Source: an uncultured Collinsella sp.
GTDB taxonomy: Bacteria > Actinomycetota > Coriobacteriia > Coriobacteriales > Coriobacteriaceae
Reading direction: 5' to 3'
Assembly: GCA_938023705.1 (NCBI GenBank)
Contig: CALJDJ010000047.1
Span: forward strand, 1-17,713
Length of the DNA: 17,713 bases
Shown here piece by piece: positions 5,853-12,765 of this stretch (position 1 is the stretch's first letter; every line of letters begins with the position of its first letter). The notes below the pieces were generated by a model. It was not told the origin of the DNA, ran no database searches, and saw only the letters and a list, made by a program, of their open reading frames with translations. Position numbers and translations under genes: made by a program.

Positions 5853-7454
5853 GTGTCTGCAACCATTAAACCCTTCACCGATGAGTTCGAAGAGTATGGC
5901 CGCGATGAATCTCGTGCATCGGGCGAAGCATCGAGCATCTCGTTTCCGACAACGGAAGACGAGGTCCGTGCCATTTTGGAAACGCTCCATGCCGAGCGTG
6001 TCCCGGTAACGGTTCAGGGCGCCCGAACCGGCCTTGCCGCCGGTGCCGTGCCCCACGGTGGGCATATCCTCAATACTTCCCGTATGAATCGCTACTTGGG
6101 CCTTCGCCGCGATGAACAAGGCCAATTTCTGCTGCGCGTGGAGCCGGGCGTTGTGCTCTCGGAGCTGCGTAAGCAGCTGAGCAAGAAGGTACTGCCGACC
6201 GCTGGTTGGGACCAGGCATCGCTTGAGGCCTACGAGGAGTTCCAAGAGTCCCCCGAGCAGTTCTTTCCCACCGATCCCACCGAGGCATCTGCCTGTCTGG
6301 GTGGCATGGCGGCATGCAACGCCTCCGGCGCCCGCAGCTACGCTTACGGCCCCATGCGCCCGCATATCACGGGACTCCACGTCGCGCTGGCTGATGGCGA
6401 TTTGCTTGAGCTTCAGCGCGGCGAGGCTTTTGCCCAGGGCCGCCACCTGTCGCTCGTGACGGCAGAGGGCCGTACGCTCGAGCTCGATCTTCCCGGCTAT
6501 ACCATGCCCGAGACAAAAAATGCCTCAGGCTATTTCGTTGCGGACGATATGGACGCCATCGACCTCTTTATCGGCGCGTGCGGCACGCTCGGCGTTATCA
6601 CCGAGCTCGAGATTGCCCTGCAGGCGGCGCCTGCGGTCGTTTGGGGTGTGAGTTGCTTTTTCGATAGCGAGGACAAGGCGGTGTCCTTTACCGATTCCGT
6701 GCGCCCTGTCCTGTCCCATGCGGCTGCCATCGAGTACTTCGATGCTGGCGCCCTGGATATTCTACGTCGCCAGCGCGAGCAGTCGACGGCGTTTGCCTCG
6801 CTGCCGGCGCTCGACGACGAGGCAAAGGTCTGTGTCTACGTGGAGCTCGATTGCGATGACGAGGCGCAGGCGACCGAGGAGCTGTACCACTTGGGATGGG
6901 TGCTGGAGCTTGCGGGCGGCCGCGACGATGCGACATGGGTCGCCCGCACCGAAGTCGATCGCGAGTGCCAGCGGTTCTTCCGCCACGCGGTGCCCGAGAG
7001 CGTCAACATGCTCATCGACGAGCGTCGCCGCACCGACCCCACCATTACCAAGCTGGGATCGGATATGTCGGTGCCCAATGCACGCCTTGCCGATGTCGTG
7101 GCCCTCTATCGCCGCACGCTGGCCGAAAGCGGGCTTGAGTCTGCTGCCTGGGGACACATCGGGAACAACCATCTGCATGTGAACATCCTGCCGCGCGATG
7201 CGCAAGACTACCGTCGTGGTGGAGAGCTCTTTGCCCAGTGGGCTTCCGAGGTCACGGCCATGGGCGGTGCCGTTTCTGCCGAACACGGCGTCGGCAAGAT
7301 CAAGGCGGGCTTCTTGGAGACGATGTACGGCCACGAGGCCATGGTCGAGTCGGCGCGCCTCAAACTCCAGCTCGATCCTGCCGGCCAGCTGGGTCGCGGC
7401 AACCTGTTTACGGAGAAGCTCTTGGATGAACTCGTCCAGAAAGGGGGCGCGTGA
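5853..7454 (+). CDS. lctD: FAD-linked 2-hydroxyacid (D-lactate) dehydrogenase, LctD/GlcD family
   Basis: A flavoprotein of the GlcD/D-lactate dehydrogenase family (533 aa) that should oxidise lactate or a similar 2-hydroxyacid to the 2-oxoacid and pass electrons to the ETF encoded next. The GTG start at 5853 follows GGGGGAG at 6 nt. The FAD-binding (PCMH-type) domain covers about residues 27-260 and shows VTVQGARTGLAAGAVP (53-67), the segment NASGARSYAYGPMRP (156-170) and GACGTLGVITELEI (241-254). The C-terminal oxidase domain has HIGNNHLHVN (435-444), whose histidines fit the metal/substrate site, and EHGVG (477-481) near the end. It is somewhat longer than many relatives, with an acidic, aromatic segment at about 118-140 between the FAD motifs. 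The stop overlaps the etfB start, so the proteins are made together. Family is sure; lactate as substrate follows from the ETF context, with glycolate or 2-hydroxyglutarate as alternatives. Confidence 0.85.
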   Translation: MSATIKPFTDEFEEYGRDESRASGEASSISFPTTEDEVRAILETLHAERVPVTVQGARTGLAAGAVPHGGHILNTSRMNRYLGLRRDEQGQFLLRVEPGVVLSELRKQLSKKVLPTAGWDQASLEAYEEFQESPEQFFPTDPTEASACLGGMAACNASGARSYAYGPMRPHITGLHVALADGDLLELQRGEAFAQGRHLSLVTAEGRTLELDLPGYTMPETKNASGYFVADDMDAIDLFIGACGTLGVITELEIALQAAPAVVWGVSCFFDSEDKAVSFTDSVRPVLSHAAAIEYFDAGALDILRRQREQSTAFASLPALDDEAKVCVYVELDCDDEAQATEELYHLGWVLELAGGRDDATWVARTEVDRECQRFFRHAVPESVNMLIDERRRTDPTITKLGSDMSVPNARLADVVALYRRTLAESGLESAAWGHIGNNHLHVNILPRDAQDYRRGGELFAQWASEVTAMGGAVSAEHGVGKIKAGFLETMYGHEAMVESARLKLQLDPAGQLGRGNLFTEKLLDELVQKGGA

Positions 7455-8272
7455 AGATGAGTGATTTCCATATGGTGGTGTGCGTCAAGGCGGTGCCCGG
7501 AAGCACCGAGGTCAAGATGGACCCCAAGACCAATACTATCGTGCGTGATGGCAAGCAGGCGGTCATTAATCCCTTCGATGCAAGTGCTCTCGAATGTGCG
7601 CTAGCGCTGAAGGACGACTTTATCGGCTTTGGCATGGACGTGCGTGTGACGGTGGTGTCGATGGGCATCCCCGCGACCGAATCGCTGCTGTGCGACTGCA
7701 TCGCCCGCGGTGCCGACGACGCGCTGCTGCTGACCGACCGAGCCTTTGCGGGCGCCGATACCCTAGCCACCACCTATGCCCTCAAATGCGGCATCGAGGC
7801 ACTCGATGAGGACTTTGACCTGCTCATCTGCGGCAAGATGGCAGTGGACGGCGATACGGCCCAGATCGGCCCCGAGCTGGCCGGCGCCTTTGGGGTCCCC
7901 TGCGTGACCGACGTGAGCTGTGTGCAGAGCGCGGGATTTACGACGTGTGGCTCGCTGGCGCTCGTCCACGGCTGCGATGCCGGCGAGGAGACGGTGTACC
8001 TGGAGATGCCGTGTGCGATGACGACCGCCAAGGAGATTGGCCAGCTGCGCATGCCGAGTATTGCCGGTATTCGCGCGGCCGAGGATGCAGACGTGCGTGT
8101 GGCCAGCGCTGCCGACGTAAACGCCGATCCCTCGCGTTGCGGCCTTGCCGGATCACCGACGCAGGTCGTGCGCTCGTTTGTGCCCGACCGTGACCAAACG
8201 TGCGAGGCCGTTGAGGGAACGGCGTCCGAGCAGGCGGTAAAACTTGCCAAGATTATCGAGGGGATGGCATAG
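7451..8272 (+). CDS. etfB: Electron transfer flavoprotein subunit beta (EtfB/LctB)
   Basis: EtfB (about 273 aa), the ETF subunit that binds the bifurcating FAD in Ldh/EtfAB-type complexes. The N-terminus VVCVKAVPGSTEVKMDP and the NPFDASALECALALKD segment are family hallmarks, and AVDGDTAQIGPELAGAFGVP (about residues 134-153) is the nucleotide-binding loop that in bifurcating ETFs holds FAD rather than AMP. The C-terminal arm, from about residue 230 to the AVKLAKIIEG end, should reach to the partner subunit. The GTG at 7451 overlaps the previous stop (GTGA); an ATG at 7457 has better spacing from AAGGGGG and is an equally good start. The downstream etfA begins directly after the stop. Its position between a hydroxyacid dehydrogenase and a ferredoxin-fused EtfA indicates electron confurcation rather than a respiratory role. 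Confidence 0.92.
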   Translation: MKMSDFHMVVCVKAVPGSTEVKMDPKTNTIVRDGKQAVINPFDASALECALALKDDFIGFGMDVRVTVVSMGIPATESLLCDCIARGADDALLLTDRAFAGADTLATTYALKCGIEALDEDFDLLICGKMAVDGDTAQIGPELAGAFGVPCVTDVSCVQSAGFTTCGSLALVHGCDAGEETVYLEMPCAMTTAKEIGQLRMPSIAGIRAAEDADVRVASAADVNADPSRCGLAGSPTQVVRSFVPDRDQTCEAVEGTASEQAVKLAKIIEGMA

Positions 8273-9478
8273 ATGAGCGGGCTGATTATCGATGGCGAAG
8301 CCTGTATCGGCTGCGGTCGCTGCGTTCGCGCCTGCGCCTCGGGCGGCATTGTGGTGGAGGGTGAGCGCCCCAATCGCTGTGCCCGCGTAACCGACGGCTG
8401 TATCCTGTGCGGTGGGTGCGTCGACGCCTGCCCCGTCAACGCCATCTCGATTGAGCGCGACGAGGCTGCCGGCGCGGCAGACCTTGACGCATATCGAGAC
8501 ATCTGGATCTTCGTGCAGACTGACGAGCACGATGCCGTTGCATCCGTGGCCTTCGAGCTCATGGGCAAGGGGCGCGAGCTTGCCGATGCCCGCGGCTGCC
8601 GTCTGGTGGCGCTGGTCGGCATGAGCCCCGAGGGCTCACTCGGGGACCTGGAGCATCTGATTTGCGCCGGTGCGGACGAAGTTCTGGTCTGTCGTGACGA
8701 GCGCCTGCGTCAGAACGACGCGGAGGTCTACGCCCGCTTGATCTGCGATTTGGTAGCCGAGCGCAAGCCCGAGGCCATTCTGTACGGCGCGACCGCCTTT
8801 GGTCGCGAGCTGGCGCCCGGTGTGGCCGTGCGCTTGCAGACGGGCCTTACGGCCGATTGCACGGTGCTTTCGATGGATACGGAGACGGGTCTGCTGCAGC
8901 AGACGCGCCCGGCGTTTGGCGGCAACCTGATGGCCACCATTATCTGCCCCAACCACCGTCCTCAGATGGCAACGGTGCGCCCCGGCATCTTTAAGGCGCC
9001 CGAGTTTGACTATAGCCGCTCCGGCACGATTGCCCAGGTAGTGCTAGCGGATGACGTTAAGGCCTGTGTCGAGATCTCGATTCCCGCCGAGGAGTGGGGA
9101 CAGCAGGCCTCAATTGCCGATGCCGAGCGTCTAGTCGTGGTGGGCCGCGGCATCGGCTCCAAGAAAAACCTACCGCTGATGCGAAAGCTTGCCGAGGCTC
9201 TGGGTGCCGAGCTTGGCTGCACGCGCCCCGTGGTGGAGGCCGGCTGGCTGGAGTGTCGCCACCAAATTGGCCAGACGGGTGTATCGGTCTCGCCCAAGCT
9301 CCTCGTGAGCATCGGTGTCTCGGGCGCTATCCAGCATCTCGCCGGCATCGGTGGGGCGGAGTGCATTGTCGCCATCAATGAGGACCCGGATGCCCCCATC
9401 TTCGGTGCCGCCCAGTACAAGGTCGTCGGCGATGCCGTTGAGATCGTTGAGGAGCTGCTGGCTCAGCTTGAGCGCTAA
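8273..9478 (+). CDS. etfA: EtfA with N-terminal two-cluster ferredoxin domain (EtfA/LctC)
   Basis: EtfA (401 aa) with an added ferredoxin domain. Residues 11-21 (CIGCGRCVRAC) and 43-53 (CILCGGCVDAC) each give a complete CxxCxxCxxxC set, so two [4Fe-4S] clusters are predicted; only the second is followed by the usual Pro. Residues about 72-250 are the EtfA N-terminal domain. The FAD domain is complete: VVGRGIGSKKN, RPVVEAGWLE, HQIGQTGVSVSPKL, SGAIQHLAGI and AINEDPDAPIFGAAQYKVVGD. The ATG at 8273 comes immediately after the etfB stop, with GAGGGG 9 nt upstream. This fusion is typical of LctC in electron-confurcating lactate dehydrogenase and of CarE in caffeyl-CoA reductase; the adjacent FAD dehydrogenase favours the first. 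The complex would use reduced ferredoxin to drive lactate oxidation with NAD+. The stop TAA shares three bases with the opposing HD gene. Confidence 0.93.
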   Translation: MSGLIIDGEACIGCGRCVRACASGGIVVEGERPNRCARVTDGCILCGGCVDACPVNAISIERDEAAGAADLDAYRDIWIFVQTDEHDAVASVAFELMGKGRELADARGCRLVALVGMSPEGSLGDLEHLICAGADEVLVCRDERLRQNDAEVYARLICDLVAERKPEAILYGATAFGRELAPGVAVRLQTGLTADCTVLSMDTETGLLQQTRPAFGGNLMATIICPNHRPQMATVRPGIFKAPEFDYSRSGTIAQVVLADDVKACVEISIPAEEWGQQASIADAERLVVVGRGIGSKKNLPLMRKLAEALGAELGCTRPVVEAGWLECRHQIGQTGVSVSPKLLVSIGVSGAIQHLAGIGGAECIVAINEDPDAPIFGAAQYKVVGDAVEIVEELLAQLER

Positions 9479-10287
9479 GCGCGCGTCAGCCAGTCGCGCA
9501 TCTCGTCCTTTAGGCGGCTCCAGGTTGCCTGCGTGGCGGGGTCGGTAAAGGGCCGCGTAATGCCAAAGGGCGCGTCGAGCAGGCGGTGGATATCGCCCTG
9601 TTTGCGCGCCAGCGCGCGGCTCGCTGGATAGACGAGCTCAAACATAAAGCAGATGAGTCCCACCAGGTAGTCTGCGGGCTCATCGCGCTCATCGCGTGCG
9701 ACGCAGCGGTGCTCGTCAAAGGCGGTAAGCGCCGGTGTCGAGAAGTGGCTGGCGAGAAACGTGTCCTCATCCACCTTGAGGATGGTGTCGACGGTGCTGT
9801 CGGCGATGGTGCGCATAATGTCGATCTTGTCGCCATCGCGCACGATCTCGCAGAAGCTCCGTGTACGGGTGTCGAGTTCCGTGGGCAGGCGAAAATCACT
9901 GTGGTGGGCGATGCTCGCGCGGATCAGTTCGTCCTCTGCCGGGTCATCGATAAAGTCGCGGATGCTCGTTACGGCGGGTGCATCGGCGGGATTCTCGCCA
10001 AAGAGGATCTCGATGCCCAGCGCTGCATGGCTCATGCTCTCGGCGTCCTTAAAGGTGTCCCAGTGCCGCAACTGCTCAAAGCGGCCCATATCGTGTAGCA
10101 GGCCGCAAAGCCATGCCAGGTCAATATCTTCTGACGACCAGCCCTGCTCGCGCGCTACGGCATCGCATGCCTCGGCCACGTGGTACGTATGCTCGATTTT
10201 GAGCGCGATGCGTGGGCTGGTGGCGTCGTAGGCATCGGTGTAGCTTTTGAAGGCCGCGCGCGCCCGGTCTCGATCGATAGCTGTCAT
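9475..10287 (-). CDS. HD-domain phosphohydrolase (270 aa)
   Basis: A cytosolic protein of the HD superfamily of metal-dependent phosphohydrolases. The expected metal ligands are present in order: H33/H36 in KIEHTYHV, H65-D66 in LLHDMGRF, H128-H129 in IAHHSDF, and D151/D153 in DGDKIDIMRT. The helical C-terminal part (about 180-270) is family-specific. The ATG at 10287 follows AGGAAG at about 6 nt. Substrates in this superfamily are usually nucleotides or phosphorylated metabolites; nothing in the sequence identifies one, and it lacks the RelA/SpoT synthetase part and the GYP motif of c-di-GMP phosphodiesterases. It is transcribed away from azlC across a region with a strong inverted repeat, and converges with etfA, the two stop codons overlapping. 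Confidence 0.88.
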   Translation of the reverse strand: MTAIDRDRARAAFKSYTDAYDATSPRIALKIEHTYHVAEACDAVAREQGWSSEDIDLAWLCGLLHDMGRFEQLRHWDTFKDAESMSHAALGIEILFGENPADAPAVTSIRDFIDDPAEDELIRASIAHHSDFRLPTELDTRTRSFCEIVRDGDKIDIMRTIADSTVDTILKVDEDTFLASHFSTPALTAFDEHRCVARDERDEPADYLVGLICFMFELVYPASRALARKQGDIHRLLDAPFGITRPFTDPATQATWSRLKDEMRDWLTRA

Positions 10288-10318
10288 AATGACTTCCTAA
10301 AAAGTTGTGTCTTTCGAT

Positions 10319-10354
10319 CCGGTGGCAATTGTAGGTGAACTTTATTGCCACCGG
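10319..10354. repeat. Perfect 11-bp inverted repeat between HD gene and azlC
   Basis: CCGGTGGCAAT (10319-10329) and ATTGCCACCGG (10344-10354) are exact complements with a 14-bp spacer. There is no T-tract on either side, so it is not a terminator. It lies in the divergent promoter region, 32 bp from the HD start and 60 bp from the preferred azlC start. A dimeric regulator site or a leader hairpin are the two readings. The right arm contains the TTG at 10345 that could otherwise start azlC. Confidence 0.6.
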
Positions 10355-10413
10355 TTGATATTTCTGCTGCGTTGCAAGGCGCGCTGCAGACGACTTACCA
10401 GAATGGGAGTGGC

Positions 10414-11106
10414 ATGGTCCTTAGGATCTTTAAAATCGTCTGGCCAGTGATGCTTACCTATATTGCAATAGGCGCGCCGTGCGGAATGATCATGGGGCAG
10501 ACGGGAATGGAGCCCTGGATGGTCTTTGCTCTGAGCAGCACGTTTGTGACGGGCAGCGGCCAGTTTATGATCTGCAATCTTTGGCTGGCGGGCGTGCCTG
10601 CAGCATCGATCGTCGCGAGCGTTGCTGCCATCTCCTCGCGCTTTGCGCTTTACTCGGCATCGATCGCGCCGCATCTGACGGGTGCCTCGAAGCGTCATAC
10701 GCTGGCTGTTGCCGCGACACTTACCGAGGAGGCATATGGCATCTCGCTTGCCAAGTTGGTTGAAGGGGAGGATTGGGGCCCGCGCGAGTCCTTCGTGCTC
10801 AACGTGATTCTCATCGCAACATGGGGCGTTTCGTGTACGATGGGCGCCATCGTCGGCGCCGTTGTCGATGTTCCCACCGCCATTGCAGCCTTTGTCTGCA
10901 CCTCGCTCTTTATCTGCCTGCTCTTTTCGCAGCGGCTGTCGCGCGGCAACGTTGTCGCGGCGGTTTCGGGCGCGGTGTCCGTCGCCGTATGCAAGTTCTT
11001 GGGCCTCACGAATATTGCCGTGCCGGCAAGCGTCGTGGCCGGCATTGCCATTGCGTTGGCGTGCGATGCTGTATTTGACGAAAGAGGTGCCCGCGATGCC
11101 CGTTAA
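10414..11106 (+). CDS. azlC: AzlC-family branched-chain amino acid exporter, large subunit
   Basis: AzlC/YgaZ family membrane protein, the larger half of the AzlCD exporter for branched-chain amino acids and analogues. Family features are the first helix WPVMLTYIAIGAPCGMIMG, the segment FVTGSGQFMICNLWLAG, SSRFALYSASIAPHL, the TEEAYGI motif, and the C-terminal helical pair ending VVAGIAIALACDAVF. The start is uncertain: ATG at 10414 has GGGAG at 5 nt and gives 230 aa, whereas TTG at 10345 has AGGTG upstream and gives 253 aa, but lies within an inverted repeat arm. The gene overlaps azlD by 11 bp, as expected for partners made in equal amounts. No Lrp-type regulator (AzlB) is nearby. Confidence 0.88.
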   Translation: MVLRIFKIVWPVMLTYIAIGAPCGMIMGQTGMEPWMVFALSSTFVTGSGQFMICNLWLAGVPAASIVASVAAISSRFALYSASIAPHLTGASKRHTLAVAATLTEEAYGISLAKLVEGEDWGPRESFVLNVILIATWGVSCTMGAIVGAVVDVPTAIAAFVCTSLFICLLFSQRLSRGNVVAAVSGAVSVAVCKFLGLTNIAVPASVVAGIAIALACDAVFDERGARDAR

Positions 11107-11419
11107 CGAGTTCTTGGTTCTGTGGCTGTCGTCGTGGGCTGCTATCGCGTTCTTTCGCATCGCGCCGGCGTTTGCCTTGCGCGGGAGAACGCTGTCGCCC
11201 CGCATTACCGAGGCCCTGGGTTATATCCCGCCCGCTGCCTTTGCCGCGCTGGTCGCCAACGACTTGGTGAGCCCCGGCGCGTTCGACGCGGGACCCTGGC
11301 CTGCCTTGGTTCCCTGGATTGCGGCTGCCGGCGTCGTGGCCGTGGCGGTCAAGACAAAATCGATGCTGTGGTGCTGTGTTTCGGGCATCGTGTTCTATAT
11401 CGTTTTGAGCCTCATATAA
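11096..11419 (+). CDS. azlD: AzlD-family branched-chain amino acid exporter, small subunit
   Basis: A 107-aa membrane protein of the AzlD/YgaH family, partner of AzlC. The ATG at 11096 lies inside the end of azlC and follows AGAGGT by about 9 nt; the same frame is open further upstream inside azlC, but that stretch is a shadow of azlC. Recognisable parts are an N-terminal helix, the short loop with ALRGRTLSPRITEALGYIPP, which matches the R-x-(L/I)-P-x-(W/A)-L-x-Y-(I/V)-P pattern of AzlD, and two further hydrophobic helices ending FYIVLSLI. Four helices are expected, and the length is normal. Function as the obligatory small subunit is from family knowledge. Confidence 0.88.
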   Translation: MPVNEFLVLWLSSWAAIAFFRIAPAFALRGRTLSPRITEALGYIPPAAFAALVANDLVSPGAFDAGPWPALVPWIAAAGVVAVAVKTKSMLWCCVSGIVFYIVLSLI

Positions 11420-11423
11420 GAGC

Positions 11424-11442
11424 GGGGCACGTTTAGCGCCCC
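11424..11442 (+). terminator. Weak hairpin after azlD
   Basis: GGGGC (11424-11428) and GCCCC (11438-11442) can pair across a 9-base loop five bases after the azlD stop. There is no T-tract, so termination would be inefficient and read-through into the permease gene is possible. Confidence 0.3.
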
Positions 11443-11561
11443 TGTCCAACGAATCGAATTTCTCACCGAGCTGGTCTATTTCTTCTGGTACCATGGTCAA
11501 ACTTTACTGTAGCAAAGCGTGACGTGGGCTTTTGTACCCCGTCAGCGGAAATGGGGGTTTC

Positions 11562-12584
11562 ATGGCACAGGAAGCGACCGCCAACGAGCAAAAGAAATTC
11601 AAGGTCCCGCGCATCCCGGGCGACATCATGATCTATCCGATGATCGTCGGTCTTTTGCTCAACACCTTCTGCCCGCAGGTTTTTGAGATCGGCGGCTTCT
11701 TTACGGCTGCCTGCCGCGGTGGCTCCAATGCCATCGTCGCCGCGATCCTGCTGTTTGTGGGCGCCGGCATCAGCTTTAAGTCCACGCCGGGTGCCATCAA
11801 GACCGGTATCGTCGTGCTGATCCCCAAGCTGGTCGTCGCAGCGGCTCTCGGCCTGGGCGTGGCATATTTCTTTAACGACAACTTCCTGGGTCTGAGCTCC
11901 GTGTCTATCATCGGCGGCATCACGTTTTGCAACATGGCGCTCTATACGGGCATCATGGGCGAGTTCGGCGATGAGTCTGAGCAGGGCGCCGTCGGTATCC
12001 TGTTCTTTACGGCCGGCCCCGCCGTCACGATGATCATCCTCGGTGTTTCCGGCCTCGCCAACATTCCCATTGGCACCATTATCGGCTCCATCTTGCCACT
12101 CGTTATTGGCATGGTTCTGGGCAACCTGTTCCCGTTTATCAAGAACCTGCTGGTTCCCGGTGCCAATCCCGCGATTGCCGTCATCGGATTTCAGCTCGGT
12201 GCGTCCATGAGCCTGTCGAGCTTTATCACCGGCGGTATTTCCGGCATCTTGCTGGGCCTTGTCACGCTGTTTGTCGTCGGTCCCATCACCTTTGCGTTCG
12301 AGCGTCTGTGCGGCGGCAATGGCAAGGCCGCTGTGGCTTGCTCCACCATCGCCGGCACGGCTATGACCACGCCGGTTGCTCTTGCTGAGGTCGCGCCGCG
12401 CTATGCCGAGCTTGCGCCCACCGCGTATGCGCAGATCGCCACCGCCGTTATCATCACGGCGATTATGGCTCCGATTCTGACTGGCTGGGTCGACAAGAAG
12501 TTCTGCCAAGGCAAGGAGGATCTGTCGCCTGTCGGTGTCGAGGCCATAGAGGAGGCCGTCGCGACTGACATCGATGGCGAGTAG
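11562..12584 (+). CDS. kdgT: 2-keto-3-deoxygluconate permease, KdgT family
   Basis: A 340-aa membrane transporter of the KdgT family, which imports 2-keto-3-deoxygluconate, the common product of pectin, alginate and glucuronide breakdown, with protons. The ATG at 11562 follows GGGGG; a TTG 30 bp upstream lacks a ribosome site. After a short polar N-terminus (about 18 residues) come about ten hydrophobic segments. Family signatures include PGDIMIYPMIVGLLLNTF, the loop ending LLFVGAGISFKSTPGA, the ITFCNMALYTGIMGEFGDE segment and STIAGTAMTTPVAL. The hydrophilic C-terminus is acidic (EEAVATDIDGE). Catabolic partners such as KdgK and KdgA are not in this window, so the substrate rests on family membership. 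A 142-bp gap separates it from azlD and no KdgR-like site was found there. Confidence 0.9.
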   Translation: MAQEATANEQKKFKVPRIPGDIMIYPMIVGLLLNTFCPQVFEIGGFFTAACRGGSNAIVAAILLFVGAGISFKSTPGAIKTGIVVLIPKLVVAAALGLGVAYFFNDNFLGLSSVSIIGGITFCNMALYTGIMGEFGDESEQGAVGILFFTAGPAVTMIILGVSGLANIPIGTIIGSILPLVIGMVLGNLFPFIKNLLVPGANPAIAVIGFQLGASMSLSSFITGGISGILLGLVTLFVVGPITFAFERLCGGNGKAAVACSTIAGTAMTTPVALAEVAPRYAELAPTAYAQIATAVIITAIMAPILTGWVDKKFCQGKEDLSPVGVEAIEEAVATDIDGE

Positions 12585-12633
12585 CAATCGATACCCATCA
12601 ATGATGCCGGCGTGTGCAATTCGCGCCGTATGG

Positions 12634-12673
12634 GCGCCCGAACAGAAACTGTTTTGCAGTGATGTTCGGGCGC
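12634..12673 (+). terminator. Long hairpin after kdgT
   Basis: GCGCCCGAACA (12634-12644) and TGTTCGGGCGC (12663-12673) form a perfect 11-bp stem. Inside it, ACTG (12648-12651) and CAGT (12657-12660) can extend pairing, leaving a small GAA/GA internal loop. The tail (TCTGCTATTATCC) is only partly T-rich, so it may be a terminator of kdgT or a structured leader of the following gene. Confidence 0.5.
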
Positions 12674-12684
12674 TCTGCTATTAT

Positions 12685-12718
12685 CCCCTTTACCCCTGTG
12701 GAGTAAAGGGGTGTTTAT
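12685..12718 (+). terminator. Second hairpin before the GGDEF gene
   Basis: CCCCTTTAC (12685-12693) and GTAAAGGGG (12703-12711) pair perfectly over 9 bp around a 9-base loop, followed by TGTTTATT. This is a reasonable intrinsic terminator on the plus strand. Together with the preceding hairpin it isolates kdgT from the diguanylate cyclase gene. Confidence 0.5.
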
Positions 12719-12765
12719 TGCCCTGATTCGAATTGGGCGATTCTGACCACTTGGGTATTGAAGGG

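Noticed and set aside
5832..6446. A 204-codon minus-strand frame over the start of the dehydrogenase gene
   Set aside because: It overlaps conserved FAD-binding codons, has no ribosome site and resembles no family.
10862..11095. Upstream extension of the azlD frame into azlC
   Set aside because: The extension is a frame-shifted reading of azlC; the family N-terminus begins at the ATG at 11096, which has a ribosome site.
10342..11205. A 287-codon minus-strand frame opposite azlCD
   Set aside because: Its composition is rich in Arg, His and Asp with no hydrophobic core, as expected for the antisense of membrane genes; AzlC and AzlD are clear on the other strand.
11443..11561. Operator or promoter of kdgT
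   Set aside because: There are short palindromes (such as TGGTACCATGG) but no clear -35/-10 pair or KdgR-like site, so no site is called.
11463..12587. A 374-codon open frame on the minus strand opposite kdgT
   Set aside because: It is a mirror of the kdgT codons, has a low-complexity Asp/Gly/Arg-rich translation and no family resemblance, while the plus strand encodes a clear KdgT.
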